Position numbers and translations under genes: made by a program. The notes under the pieces are model-generated. The model did no database searches. It had not been told where the DNA came from and saw only the letters and a list, made by a program, of their open reading frames with translations. DNA of 64,000 bases, from NCBI RefSeq assembly GCF_029407905.1, contig NC_073624.1, forward strand, positions 2,492,501 through 2,556,500. Direction: 5' to 3'. Origin of the DNA: Bubalus kerabau. Its lineage: Eukaryota > Chordata > Mammalia > Artiodactyla > Bovidae. This document shows positions 32,243-43,553 of this stretch, piece by piece (within the stretch, counting starts at the first letter, position 1; each line of letters starts with the position of its first letter).

Positions 32243-32466
32243 CAGCTCCCCTGGTGGCTAGGTGGTAAAGAATCTGCCTGCCACACAAGAGACTTGCAGG
32301 AGACGCAGTTTCGATCCTTAGGTCAGGAAGATCCCCCAGAGAAGGAAATGGCTACCCATCCACTCCAGTGTTCTTGCCTAGGAAATCCCGAGGACAGAGG
32401 AGCCTGGCGGGCTACAGCCCATGGGGTTGCAAAGAATTGGACATGACTGATAGACTAAATGACAGC
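32243..32466 (+). mobile_element. Bov-tA SINE
   Basis: Sense: CAGCTCCCCTGGTGGCTAGG, TTTCGATCCTTAGGTCAGG, GAAATGGCTACCCATCC, GGCGGGCTACAGCCCATGG, TGGACATGACTGATAGAC. Confidence 0.92.
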
Positions 32467-34419
32467 AAGGGGGTCTCACGGTAACTCCCACATTTATAGC
32501 TGCTTGTCAGAAGTGCAGGGTTCCCTAGACGTGCAGCTGGAATCTGGAGGGAGCAAGCCTGGTGGAAGGGAGCCCTTGCCCGGGGGGGGCCTGTGCTGAC
32601 CCCAGGAGTCTCTGGGAGAGTTGAACTGAGCTGTGGGGCACCCAGCTGGAGGTGGAGGACACTGGGGAACCCCACACCTGGAGCTCACGCTTGGCTCTCT
32701 CCCCACCCCTCCCATTCACCCCAGCTGCCTCCACCCCTCTGCCTGTTTCCTGGACACAGTAGTGATTTAAACCCTTCTGATGGCCCCATGTCCAGACACG
32801 AGTTGACAGGGGTCTCCACTCTCGGGGAGGTTACAGCCTAGTGGACAGGGGCTCAGCCACAACCCCACGGGCATCAGTTGATTGGACCTTATGTGACAGA
32901 TCCAAGATCCAGACCCCAAGCCAAGCTCTTGCAACTGCTGATGGATCTACACCCAGCACCCCAGCTCTAATGCAGCCTGAAGCCATGAGCCTCACTCCCC
33001 TCACCTGCCGTCCTTCTTAGCTGCAAAAAGTCAGTGCCGCTTGGTTTGCAGCTCCTCCACGGTCATTAGAGCCGCCTCCAGCTGCTGCATCACGTTATGC
33101 TTGGGCCGCGTCCTTACCGTGGATTAATGAGGCCCATAACGCACAGTTCCCACGCCGACTAGGACACAGAGACCTGAAGGATAGGGGGCACCTGTGAAGA
33201 GCAGTAAAAACCCACAGCTTTCTCTCTCGACCATCAGCAGTGATTCATCCTAAAAGATGGGAGCATGTTCCCAAACAGTAAGGATCTTTGCTTTAAAAAG
33301 AGAACTTGTCTTGAGTCTCACATTGGTCTTGTCACATGTTGCCAGAAACCGGATCTGCTAAGTGGTAAAGGCCGCCTCTCCAGGCACCAGGAGCTTGAGT
33401 GCACAGTCGAGTCTTGTGGGTACTGTCCAGACACAAGTCTGAAGGATAAAGCTCTGGGGAAGGAGAGGGCAGCTGGGGAGGGTGGCTGGGTCTGTATTCT
33501 AGAGCAAACACTGTGGCCCCAGATGACGGAACAGCTTCGAAGCATGGCTGCGGGTGTTTGCAGGAACTTTAGAGAGAAAGGACGTTCCTTAACCAGGGCT
33601 CCTGAGGCATTGTCCACACCGAACCACTTGTGTGATAAGACTCAGGCCTCTGCACGCCAGCTACAGGCCTCTTGGGCACCTATCCAGACTCTCTGCCCCT
33701 CCCCCAGGCTTGCCTGTCTACATTCACGACCCAGACCTGCCGGTTCCCCACAGCTGTGTGTGCGTCCCTGCCCAAGGGCCGCCCTCTCTCCCTGGAAGCG
33801 CTGCTGTGAGCTATCTGCCGAGGACCAGACTGCTCCTTTCCAGGGCTGAGGTCGGGCGACTCACCCAGAGCAGGTGTCTGTTCTGCTGCCTGCCTCGCAG
33901 TCTCCCTTCCTCCGGGCAGGACCAGCCCTCCTCTTCTGGGAACAGAAAGCGCTTCCTTCCTCTCCTCATTCACTCCAGTGCGTGTGGCCAAGCGCAGAGC
34001 CCCACCCCGGAGACGGCTGATTGTCCAAGGAAAGCCAATCTGTATCTTTCCCTGCAGCTTTGCTCCGGAATGAGAGGCCTCCTTCCCCATTCCAGAATAT
34101 GCAGCCCACAGATGACCAGCAATCTAGAAAGAGTAAGCCGTGCACACATGTCCACTCTAAAGGGTCAAGTTTACCCAACTGACAACGCTGGTTTTGAGCA
34201 ATATGTGATGACGTGGAAAAGTCTCACCATAGGAAGAAAATAAAAGGGAGTAAATATGTGATCCCAGTATCTTCCCCAAGATAAGGAAGTAGGGTAACTG
34301 CAGACGTAATTCCAAAAGACACATAATAGACTCCCTCAACACAATACGGAAAGAGAAGAACAAAGTCGGAGGGCTGGCAGGGCCTGGCTTCAGGGCTTAC
34401 TAAGAAGCTACAGTTGTTG
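32467..34419. other. Unique sequence with a candidate regulatory patch
   Basis: No gene supported. Plus frames 33265-33849 and 33632-34243 overlap in different frames, a sign of chance openness. 33025-33160 is described separately. Confidence 0.45.
33025..33160. promoter_or_regulatory. Candidate conserved non-coding patch
   Basis: Contains near-palindromic GCATCACGTTATGC at 33087-33100 (bZIP-like), homeodomain-like GGATTAATGA at 33121-33130, and CCATAACGCAC. CpG retention here is notable. Inference from motifs only. Confidence 0.25.
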
Positions 34420-36420
34420 AGGCTGTGGGGTAGGTAGAAGAACACACAAAGAGGTCAATGGAACAAAACAGAGGCCAGAAATAGACCCAAATAAATGCAG
34501 TCAACCGAGCTGTGACAGAGGAGCAAAGGCAGCATGATGGAGCCGCTTCTAAAAATGGTGCTGGAAAAACTGGGCTTCCGAGTGAAAAACAGAAGGAACC
34601 TGGCACAGACTCTACACTTAAAATTAACTCAAAATGGACCATGGACCCAAAGGAAAATGCAAAACTCCTAGAAGATAACATAGAAAACCTAGATGACCTT
34701 GGGTGTGACTATAACTCTTTAGATACCACACCAAAAACATAGTTCATGAGGGAAAAAATTGGCAACTGAACTTCATTAAAACTGAAAATTTCTGCTCTGC
34801 AAAAGACAACGTCAAGAGAAGGAGAAGATCAGACACAGACTGGAAGGAAAGGTCTGTTATCCAAAATATGTAAAGAACTCTTAAAACTCAATAATAAGAA
34901 AACAACCAGATTTTAAAATAGACCAAAGATCTTTCCAGATACCTCACCAAGGAAGATGGCCAATAAGTATGTGGAAAGATGTCTACATCCTGTGTCATCA
35001 GGGAAATGCAATTTAGACAATGTTATCATTGCATACCTACTCAGTTCAGTTCAGCTGCTCAGTTGTATTCGACTCTTTGTGACCCTATGGACTGCAGCAC
35101 GACAGGCCTCCTTGCCCATTGCCAACTCCAGGAGTTTACTCAAACTCATGTCCATCGAGTCAGTGATGGCATTCAACCATCTCATGCATCTCATCCTCTG
35201 CCATCCCCTTCTCCTCCTTCCTTCTATCTTTCCCAGTAGCAGGTCTTTTCAAATGACTCAGTTCTTCACATCAGGTGGCCAAAGTATTGGAGTTTCAGCT
35301 TCAGCATCAGTCCTTCCGATAAATACTCAGGACTGATTTCCTTTAGGATGGACTGGTTGGATCTCCTGGCACTCCGTGGGACTCTCAAGAGTCTTCTCCA
35401 ATACAACAGTTCAAAAGCATTGATTCTTCAGCACTCAGCTTTCTTTATAGTCCGATTCTCACATCCATACATGACTACTGGAAAAACCATAGCTTTGACT
35501 AGACGGAACATTGTTGGCAAAGTAATGTCTCTGCTTTTTAATATTAATGTCTCTGCACACCTATTAGAATGGCCAAAATCCAGAACACTGACATCACCAA
35601 ATGTTGGTGAGGATGGGGAGAAACAGGAACACTCATTCACGCTAGTGGAGACGCAGAAGGGAGCAGCCACCCTGGAGGACAGTTTTGCTTACTCTTACCA
35701 CACAGTCTAGCATCATGCTCTTTGGTATTTACCCAAAGAAGCTGGAAACTTACATCCATATAAAAGCCCACACACAAATGTTTATAGCAGCGTTATTCAT
35801 AGTTGCCAAAACTTGGAAGCAACCAAGATGCCATTTAGTAGGTGAATGGATAAACTGTGGTCCATCCAGGCAATGAGATATTGCTCAGCACAAAAAAAGG
35901 AATGAGCTATCAAGTCACGAAAAGACACGAAGGAAATCTAAATGTGTATTGTAAGAAGTCAACACCTTATGGCAGAAACCAGCACAGGATTGCAAAGCAA
36001 AGAGTTTTCAGTTTAAAAAATAAATGTTTAATGCTATGTTCTGTACAACTTCAACTTGATGACATTCTGAAAAAAATAAAACAATGGAGACCGTGAAACC
36101 TCAGTGGTGACCAGGGGTTGGGATGGAGAAATAAACAGATGGTGCACAGAGGGTTTTTAGGGCAGTAAAATGCTCCTTATGATATTACAAGGATGGGTGC
36201 CTGGGAACCTAATTTAAACCCTGGACTTTGGGAGGTGATGACGTGCCAATGCAGGTTCACTGATTGTAATGAATGAACCATCTCCTCTGGTGGGAGATGT
36301 TGGTGGAGGGGCAGGGAGACTGTATACATGTGGGGTAGGGGGTACGTGGAAAATCCCTGTTCATGGCCCCCAACGTTGCTGTGAATATAAAATCTTGTAA
36401 AAAATTCTCTTTAAGATATT
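34420..36420 (+). mobile_element. L1 ORF2 3' part and 3' UTR, sense
   Basis: GGTCAATGGAACAAAACAGAG, GGTGCTGGAAAAACTGGGC, AACTCAAAATGGACCATGG, TGCAAAACTCCTAGAAG, TATAGCAGCGTTATTCATAG, GCCATTTAGTAGGTGAATGG follow the L1 order. A BovB 3' segment interrupts it at 35041-35556. Frameshifts and stops show decay. Confidence 0.88.
35041..35556 (-). mobile_element. BovB 3' end nested in L1
   Basis: Antisense BovB from TCAGTTCAGTTCAGCTGCTC to GTCTCTGCTTTTTAATATTA, with CATACATGACTACTGG and AGACGGAACATTGTTGGC inside. Imperfect flanks GCATACCTAC (35031-35040) and GCACACCTAT, at the L1 'CACACCTATTAGAATGGC' site, are the likely duplication. Confidence 0.93.
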
Positions 36421-36894
36421 TAAATGCTAAGACCTTTGTCTCAGACTGAGCAGCTGCCAAGGGGAAGACATCATGGTATGTGCTGGGAAGACAATGGTAA
36501 CTAGACAGACCCCTGCCCACCATCTTCCCACCTCACCGCCACACTGTCTCCATGGCAACCAAGGGGCTCTGTACATCACATGTTGAAAACCACTGCTCAG
36601 CCAGGGGTAGGTCCGCCAGACCCCTTGTCTCAGGGTCAGGGCGGTGTGGTCGCCACACAGAGTGCCCTTCCCCTGGGCTCAGCCCCTTGGGGATGCTCGT
36701 GTCCACTCTCCCTCCATAGGAGGCTCGACGCATGGGGGCAAGGGCGGGCCCAGCCAGGGGAGATGAGGGCGGCGTTTGTCCCCCAGGTCCTGCTCCCCAC
36801 GGCCCACTGGGAGACCCTTCTCTTGCGGCCACAAGTATGGTGAGACGGAAAAGTGGAAAGAGATCAGCGCTTTGCATCTCCGCAGAACGGTGTT

Positions 36895-37110
36895 CCGAAG
36901 GCAAGTTCTATGAAAGCAATATGCCTCCTCTAAACTATTAAATATTCTCCCGGAAATGCAGGCTGGCAGTGAGCAAGTCCATATGTTTGCATTAGTGGGG
37001 GCCAAGCCACATTCCATCTGTGTTACAGTCTGATTGATCAAAGGCTCGCGCCATAAAAGAGCCTTATTTATGGCCTTTTTTTCTACCCTGTTGCATGCAA
37101 ACCCACATCC
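36895..37110. promoter_or_regulatory. Candidate developmental enhancer-like element
   Basis: Overlapping PBX/HOX-like TGATTGAT (37031-37038) and TCF/LEF-like ATCAAAGG (37037-37044), then inverted arms CCATAAA (37051-37057) and TTTATGG (37067-37073). Also CATATGTTTGCAT and CTATTAAATATTC. Non-repetitive and much AT-richer than flanks. Function inferred. Confidence 0.32.
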
Positions 37111-37203
37111 TCCCTGGACATCCATAAACAAACATGCGGAAACGGGGGCTGACATCACCTGCCCGTACCCCCACCCCCAGCCCGCTCTGTCCAGAAATTT
37201 GGA

Positions 37204-37241
37204 GAGGCCTGCGATTCTTCCCGAGGCCTGCGATTCTTCCC
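37204..37241. repeat. 19-bp direct tandem duplication
   Basis: GAGGCCTGCGATTCTTCCC occurs at 37204-37222 and again at 37223-37241 without mismatch. Confidence 0.95.
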
Positions 37242-37479
37242 GAGGTCACCCATTCCAGACGCACAGCTGCTGGCAGCTCTGAGGGAGCTATTTAAAAGCC
37301 CGCTAACAAGGCATCTTTGGCGGAGTGCAGAAACCAGCAGCACGGCGCTCTCTCGGCAACGTATTCATTTTAGTGCCACTCAGAGAGGTCTGAAAAGACC
37401 CAAAAAATACTTAAAATCAGAAGCTCCTTGGAGCGTTCCCAACAGCACTGGTATTTAATTAGTCTCCTTCCTGGCTTGG

Positions 37480-37697
37480 GGCTTCCCAGGTGGCTCAGTG
37501 ATAAAGAATCTGCCTGCCAATTCAGAAACACAGGAGATGAGGGTTTGGTCCCTGGGTCGGGAAGATCCCCTGGAGGAGGAAATGGCAACCCGCTCCAGTA
37601 CTCTTGCCTGGAGAATCCCATGGACAGAGGGGCCTGGTGGGCTACAGTCCACGGGGTCATAATGAGCCAGGCACGACTGAGGGACTGAGCACACACT
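37480..37697 (+). mobile_element. Bov-tA SINE
   Basis: GGGGCTTCCCAGGTGGCTC, CCCTGGGTCGGGAAGATCC, GAATCCCATGGACAGAGG, CAGGCACGACTGAGGGAC. Complete head and body. Confidence 0.95.
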
Positions 37698-38679
37698 CTG
37701 GGTTAGGAGAGCCAAGAAAGACACCATCACACCAGGAATGTGCTCAGGTGGCCGCTCCTCTGCTCAGCACGCCCACTTCCCCATCTCCCACCTGTGTCTC
37801 AGTGGGAAATCAAGCAAACCATTCTATGCCAGGCCGTCAGGTAGGGCTGGGCACTGGGAGACAGAACCCAGTCCCAGGCTGGCGGACGGAACATCACAAG
37901 GGAGTTCTTCCCTTTTGAGTGGGTCAGGCACCAGGGCAGCTGGACCAGACATGGGGGAGCGGTCAGGCGACCGATAGGGTCCGTCACCACCCAGGCTGTC
38001 TCTGGGGGCCACAGGGAGCTACGGGAACAGGTGGGGATTTGGGGGGCATTTCACTGGCCAGGTAACACAGGCAGAACTCCTGCCTCTGACCTGCCCACAG
38101 GGGTGGCTCACGAGGGATCTGCCATCACATGAAATGAGAGCATATCTCGAGGCCTCTCTGTTTTCTGTTCACTGGTAGTCATATCGTGTCTTCTAGACAC
38201 AGTACAAACCGTCCAGAGAAGCAGACTTCAGATTGTCCAGGACACAGGTATACACTGACCACCCGTGGCCTCTGTGTTTTCTGTTCACTGGTAGTCATAT
38301 CGTGTCTTCTAGACACAGCACAAACTGTCCAGAGAAGCAGACTTCAGATTGTCTGGGACACGGGTATACACTGGCCACCCATGTAGACATGGTTACCATG
38401 GAAACATCCTCAAGTTGCCACAAGGCCACGGTAGCCAACCCAAGGCCAGAATCCAGGTCCGAGTCTGCAGGCCCCTCTGTGGGCGGCAGAGGAGCTCAGG
38501 GAGGACATTCTCCACCCAGGGAGTATCTCCTGAGGGTGTTCTGTGAGCCAATCACCATTCCAGGGGACCAGGACACAGCAGAGAGCGGGGCAGAGAAGCA
38601 CGCCTGCCCTTGGGGAGTTTGTTCGGAGACAAATAACTGAATTACAGGAAGTTCATTCAGAAGCGCATGAGAAGGCTGT
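37698..38679. other. Unique sequence; L2-like stretch near its end
   Basis: No gene seen. 38535-38670 (CCAGGGGACCAGGACACAGC, TGCCCTTGGGGAGTTTG) loosely resembles old L2-type text. It contains the duplication at 38151. Confidence 0.4.
38151..38382. repeat. 116-bp tandem duplication
   Basis: 38151-38266 and 38267-38382 align end to end without gaps with 8 differences (about 93% identity), seven of them transitions. Each begins GGCCTCTSTGTTTTCTG and contains GTCTTCTAGACACAG. A local segmental duplication, not part of a known repeat I recognise. Confidence 0.95.
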
Positions 38680-38985
38680 CTCAGTTCAGGCGCTATAACA
38701 GAAGGCCCCAGACTGGGTGGCTTCTAAACAGCAAAGCTTGATATCTCCCAGGTCTGGGGGCTAGAAGGACAAGCATGTCCCACTTCTGACCTGGGCCCTC
38801 TTCCGGGAGCGGACTGCAGACTTCACCCTGTGACTCATGGGTGGAGAGGGCTGAGAGCCCTCCAGGGTCCCCTTGATACGGGCACAAATCTCAAGTGCCG
38901 GGCTCCACCCTCACGACCTCGTCGCCTCCAAGGCCCCACCTCCCAAGACCATCACACTGGAGGTAAGAACCCAGGACCCTCAGCC
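38680..38985 (-). mobile_element. MaLR (MLT1/MST-type) LTR, antisense
   Basis: GCGCTATAACAGAAGGCCCC, CTGGGTGGCTTCTAAACAGC, GCTCCACCCTCACGACC, CAAGACCATCACACTGG follow the inverse LTR order. Confidence 0.8.
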
Positions 38986-39074
38986 CATTGTGAAGGTTCT
39001 TTGTGGGGAAAAGAAGCAAGATGGAGTCAGGAAGGACAGAGGGGTTGCCTTTGCAATGGGGGTCAGGGGAGACC

Positions 39075-39770
39075 ACATGGAGAGAGTGACGCTCCAACTT
39101 GAAGAATTTAAAGGAGATGTTGGAATGAGCCACGTGGACACCCGAGGAAGAGCAACCTGGTGGTGGGAAGAGCCAGGGCAAAGGCTCCGGGGAGATGGTG
39201 CCAGGAGATCCTGAAGGACCACGGGTGGATGAGTAAGGCGAGCAGGGGAAGGTCAGGACAGAGCGATGTCTTGAAGAGCCTTGCAGACTTCTGCAAAACT
39301 CTGCCTTTCCCCTGGATCGAGATGAGAGCCACAGGAGGGCTTGTGCAAGAAGAAGCATAATATGACTGAGGAATTTTAAAAGATCACTCTGGTAATTGAG
39401 CTGACCTCGGATGATAGGGGGCCAGGTGGCAGACCAGTTGGGAAGCTGTGTTGCTAGACCAGGCGAAAGCTGGCGGCAGCTGTGCAGGTGTGGGAAATAG
39501 TCAGGTGCTGGGCGCTTCTCAGCATATTTGCAGGAGATGCGTCAGGGAAAGAGAAGCTGCGATGCCTCTGAGGCTGAGCAGCTGGAAAGCGGGGAGGTTA
39601 AGTGTGTGGGCCCAGCTCTGTGTGGAGCACACGCGGGAGAAGCTGAGTGGGCCCATGTAGGAGTAAGCTTGAGATGCCTCCAGACAAGAGGTGGCAACGT
39701 CAGCCGGGCAGCCGGACAGACCCATCAGGAGATCGCAGGAGAGGTCTGGGCTGCACAGAGCAAGCCAGGT
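39075..39770 (+). mobile_element. Old interspersed repeat, family not assigned
   Basis: GAAGAGCCAGGGCAAAGGC, CTTGAAGAGCCTTGCAGAC, AAAGATCACTCTGGTAATTG, CAGACCAGTTGGGAAGCTG, AGCTTGAGATGCCTCCAGAC and GAGAGGTCTGGGCTG occur in the order of a widespread mammalian ~1-kb repeat that I know by sequence but cannot name reliably. Confidence 0.6.
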
Positions 39771-41846
39771 GTCCCTGGGGTGTCGATGGCTGTGAGGCTG
39801 CGAGCCCTCCAGGGTGTGAGAGGGGCTGGAGGAGAGCAGGGGTCGGGATGTGAAGTCGAGCCTCCTCTGGCATCAAGGGGTGGGTCAGAGGTCGCACCCG
39901 CGGCAGAGCTGAGAGGAAGGCAGCCAACAGGCACGGCCAGAGAGCGTCTCAGGAGAGGATGGGCCTGCACGTGCCTGGCCCCGCCAGCGCGGCTCGTGTG
40001 GACCGTCTGCAGAGCAACCGCTGGGTTTAGCAACACGGCGGTCCCTAGGGGTCACAAGGTAAGGGTTGCCCCCCCCAGAAGCCCAACTGGACTAGACGGG
40101 TGTGGACTGAACAGGATGAGAGGACCCGGGGGTGTGCTTTTTCACCGAGGTTTGTGGTCAAGGAAGCAGGACAGAGCCTGGAGCTGGGGGAGAGGGAAAG
40201 ACCGTTTTAATATAGGAGAAACCCGGGCAAGTTTCTGTGCAAATGTACTGACCCAGTGGAAAGAGGTGTGTCCAAGCCGGAGAGGAGGGGGCGTCCGCAG
40301 TCCCTAGGAGAAGGCGGCGCTGGTCCTGGGCTGTGGGCAGCGACGGTGGAGCCCATGGGGCACCAGGCTCAGTAAATGAAATAGTAAACAGTGTCTGACT
40401 CGCGGGTACCGTCAGCTCTCCCCACCTGCCCCAGGCAGGGGGCGCAGCTGGTGGGGGCTGCTGACGACATGGGAACAGGCGCAGCCGTGCCAGCCTCGAG
40501 GGAGGGGGCCACGAGTGGGGCCCAAGTGATGATGGGGAAGAGCTGAAGGCTGGCTCCCCTGCCAAGCCCGCCTTCCCCACTCCCTCCCTCCCGCAATGAT
40601 GAGTGTGTGTCCACTACGAGCCACGGAGGGTCCTGGATCTGGGACCCATCAGTGAACACACAGGGGCAGCCCCCTCGCCCCATGGAGCTCAGTGGTGTAG
40701 CCCAGCAGTGAAAGAAGTGGTCCATCCGGGCATGATTGATTGAAGGCTCGCAGACAGCCCGGGGCTCTGATCCCAGGAGGTCGACCCGCACTCAAGGCCG
40801 CTCCAAGTCTCCGAAGGCTTCTCTGCCTCACCGAGCCCCTACCCAAGGCCCCATCTGGCCAGGCTCTGCTGGAGAGAGAGAACTTCAGTAATAGCTTTTA
40901 GCTCCAGGCCATTTCTGGCCGTAATTGGCTGGTGTGCACACGCTTTGATAAAGATGGATATCTCTCGCCCCAGCCTGGCTCAATCCATCACTTGCGTGGC
41001 CCTGCTGGGAAAGATGACCTTCACTGTCTACCTAGCAGGCTCCCAGCAGCGCCTGCACCTGCCACGGAAACTCTGGAGGCCACGTCTTCCCCAGGGCTGG
41101 ACCCACCACCCCCGGGGGGGCCGCGGAGGGTCAGCCACTTCCATCACCCAGATCTTTACTCCTGGTCCTCAAGCCCAGGAGAGCAGGCAGAACCAGAAAA
41201 TCAGAGCTCAGGATGATGCGAGATAAGCCAGCCCGACCTGGCTATTTCAGAGGCGGGGAAACTGGAGTTCAGACGCGCAACTACAGCCACAGCTGAGAAA
41301 AGGAGGCTTGACAGACAGGCAACTTATTCTCCATCTAGAAGATTCCGTTGCTCTCCTGAACTGGAAAAGCACATTTTCAGGCTGCCTGGCAAGATGCTGT
41401 CGATGTGATGAGAGCCGACGGATTGTTTCAAGAGGCTGTCCTCTAGACCTGGGTTTAACGGAGTCATCTCTCTGAGTGAGAGAAATAGTGATTTCTATTT
41501 TTTTTTTTTTAAAAAAAGGACAGACCAATCTCCTAAGTCCTGGCTTTTCACAAGATCATCTTCTCTCTTGAAAGTGTGATTTGTCTGGTCTGTAAGATCC
41601 CCACCTGCAAGGGAAGCTATGTTACTGGGCTTCTCTGCTGGGCTGAGCCTCACTCACAGCAGATACAGGGACAGCATCTCAGCCAATCTGAACGTACCGG
41701 CTGTGTTGAAGTTTCATCAACTGCTCCTCCGAAATGTTCTGATTCAATCTTCTCAGCTGTCAGGAGGCGCGGAGCAGATCCTCACTGGAGCCCCCAGGGG
41801 GAATGCTGGCCCGCCGACACCTTGGCTTTGAACTTTTGGGTTTCCT
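39771..41846. other. GC-rich unique sequence; candidate regulatory patch
   Basis: No gene supported. The 259-codon plus frame at 39528-40307 starts inside the old repeat and is Arg/Gly/Ala-biased. 41225-41320 weakly resembles an antisense MIR (GGCGGGGAAACTGGAGTTC). Confidence 0.45.
40865..41000. promoter_or_regulatory. Candidate conserved non-coding patch
   Basis: Inverted GGCC ATTTCT GGCC, homeodomain-like GTAATTGGC (40921-40929), TCF/LEF-like CTTTGAT (40943-40949) joined to GATAAAGATGGATATC. Non-repetitive. Function inferred. Confidence 0.27.
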
Positions 41847-41932
41847 TTGTTGCTCAGCCACTAAGTCATGTCTAACTCTTTGCGACCCCATGGACTGTGG
41901 CATGCCAGGCTTCCCTGTCCTTCACCATTGCT
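41847..41932 (-). mobile_element. Very short BovB 3' end with TSD
   Basis: Antisense TTGTTGCTCAGCCACTAAG to CTGTCCTTCACCATTGCT, only ~86 bp. GGTTTCCT flanks it at 41839-41846 and 41933-41940. Confidence 0.88.
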
Positions 41933-41940
41933 GGTTTCCT

Positions 41941-42723
41941 ACCAGCAAAATATGCAGCTGGGACAACGCGATTCCCTTTTAAAAGCTTGCTATTTTCTCT
42001 TAGTTTCTAAACAGGAAGGAGTTCTTAAGTCTGCTTGCCTAGGACAGATGTTCATTTCCTAGGCAAAGTGTGCAGAAAAATACCAAATATGGGCTTCTCA
42101 CCTCTTACTAGAAGCCAGGGAATGAAGCCCCAGTGAGGTCATTCATTAGAGACCCAAGAGCTCTGTACACCCTGGCCAAATGTGGTCCAGAAGAAGATGC
42201 ACCCGGCTGGATGGGAAGGAAAGCAGAGGGCCCCAGAATTTTTCCAGCCGTCAGGTGGATGCCGGGGTCACCGGAGTGGAGGGTACAGCTGGTCAAGAGT
42301 GGCCCCCATTCCATGAGAGCTCCGTGCAGTGACCAGAGGAGGCCACCCTGTCCCTGCCTCCTTCCCAGTTCAAACCTTCCTTCCTAACTGAGGTTCTCAG
42401 GAAAACCTCCCATGGTCCATACCTCTAGGCCGTCGACTCCAGATGCCACCATCTGTTAATCCCAAACTTTCCACCCTCTTTCAACAGAGTCTCCACTGCA
42501 AGGACAGTGACTGCACCCTCAGAAAGCTGTTGTCTTTTAAAGGTTCCCTGCGTTTGTCGGGGACCTTCCAACGTAGGGCAACTCCCATTATTCATGTTTC
42601 CCCAAGTGGCAAATTGCAGCCTTGCTGAGGCTTGGGGGTTTGGAGAAAGAGAAAGAAGGGAATAGTAAAAAAAAATTTTTCACTACAGAATGCTGAAAGT
42701 ACAGAATATGTTTAAGTGTATTT
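41941..42723. other. Unique sequence, no gene seen
   Basis: No recognised repeat or gene. Ends in an AT-rich stretch with an A/T run near 42668-42680. Confidence 0.5.
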
Positions 42724-42736
42724 GCAGTTCTTAAAT

Positions 42737-42864
42737 GGCAACCCACTCCAGTGTTCCTGCCTGGAGAATCCCAGGGACGGGGGAGCCTGGTGGGCTGCCG
42801 TATAGGGTCGCACAGAGTTGGACACGACTGAGGTGACTTAGCAGCAGCAGCAGCAGCAGCAGCA
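42737..42864 (+). mobile_element. Bov-A SINE with (GCA)n tail and 13-bp TSD
   Basis: GGCAACCCACTCCAGTGTTC to GACACGACTGAGGTGACTTA, then (GCA)9 at 42841-42868. GCAGTTCTTAAAT flanks at 42724-42736 and 42865-42877. The duplication begins with GCA, so tail and duplication merge. Confidence 0.95.
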
Positions 42865-42985
42865 GCAGTTCTTAAATAGTCCTTAGCACAGAGCTTTGTC
42901 CAAGCGTATCTGACCATGAATAGGGCACAGGTAACATCTCCCCCCAACCAGGGGCTGCTGCTTATGCACAGGGGACCCTGGCCAG

Positions 42986-43350
42986 GTGTTTGCATCCCCT
43001 CCAAACTGATACACCGAAGCCCCAGTGTGGCAGTGTTAGAAGATGGGGGCCTTTGGGAGGTGATTAGGGTTGGATGAGGTCCGAGAGGGTGGGGTCGCAT
43101 GATGGAATTAGTGTCCTTACAAGAAGAGGAAGAGATGCCGAAGAGGTCTCCCTCTCTCTCCCGTGTGTGAGGAAATAGTGAGCAGGTGGCCACCTGCACC
43201 CAGGAAGCCAGCTCTGGTCAGGAAACAAACCTAGCAGCATCTCGACCTTGGACTTGCAGCTTCCTGAAGTGTGAGAACGAATGCCTGCTGCTTAAGTCCC
43301 CCTCAGTCTGTGGCATTTTCTTACAGCAGCAAGAGCTGACAAAGACAATT
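42986..43350 (+). mobile_element. MaLR (MLT1-type) LTR
   Basis: GTGTTTGCATCCCCTCCAAA, GGGGCCTTTGGGAGGTGATT, GAATTAGTGTCCTTACAAG, GAAGCCAGCTCTGGTC, GACCTTGGACTTGCAGC, TGTGGCATTTTCTTACAGC. Nearly complete solitary LTR, sense. Confidence 0.9.
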
Positions 43351-43439
43351 GGGAGATACTTTTGTTCAACTCCAAGTAACAACAAGAACAACAGAAAACA
43401 ATGACTGAACCAAATCAGATTTATTTTTCTCACCTAATG

Positions 43440-43553
43440 AGATGGGTTTGGTTAGACTCCGGGAGTTGGTGATGGACAGGGAGGCCTGGCATGATGCAGT
43501 TCATGGGGTCATGAGGAGTGGGACATAACCGAGTGACTGAACTGAACTGAACG
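43440..43553 (+). mobile_element. BovB 3' end fragment
   Basis: GATGGGTTTGGTTAGACTCC, GGTGATGGACAGGGAGGCC, ACATAACCGAGTGACTGAAC. Confidence 0.9.

Larger units (their letters stand above)
36421..37479. other. Unique sequence with a strong candidate regulatory patch
   Basis: No gene supported. 36895-37110 is described separately. Confidence 0.5.

Noticed and set aside
33265..34243. Two overlapping plus frames of 194 and 203 codons
   Set aside because: They overlap in different phases with no domain signal; chance openness is the simpler explanation.
37520..37560. tRNA-like B-box sequences at SINE heads
   Set aside because: They derive from tRNA-Glu but lack a complete cloverleaf with acceptor stem; not functional tRNA genes. 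The same holds for all Bov-tA and CHR copies.
39528..40307. 259-codon plus-strand open frame
   Set aside because: Begins inside an old interspersed repeat and has chance-like composition.
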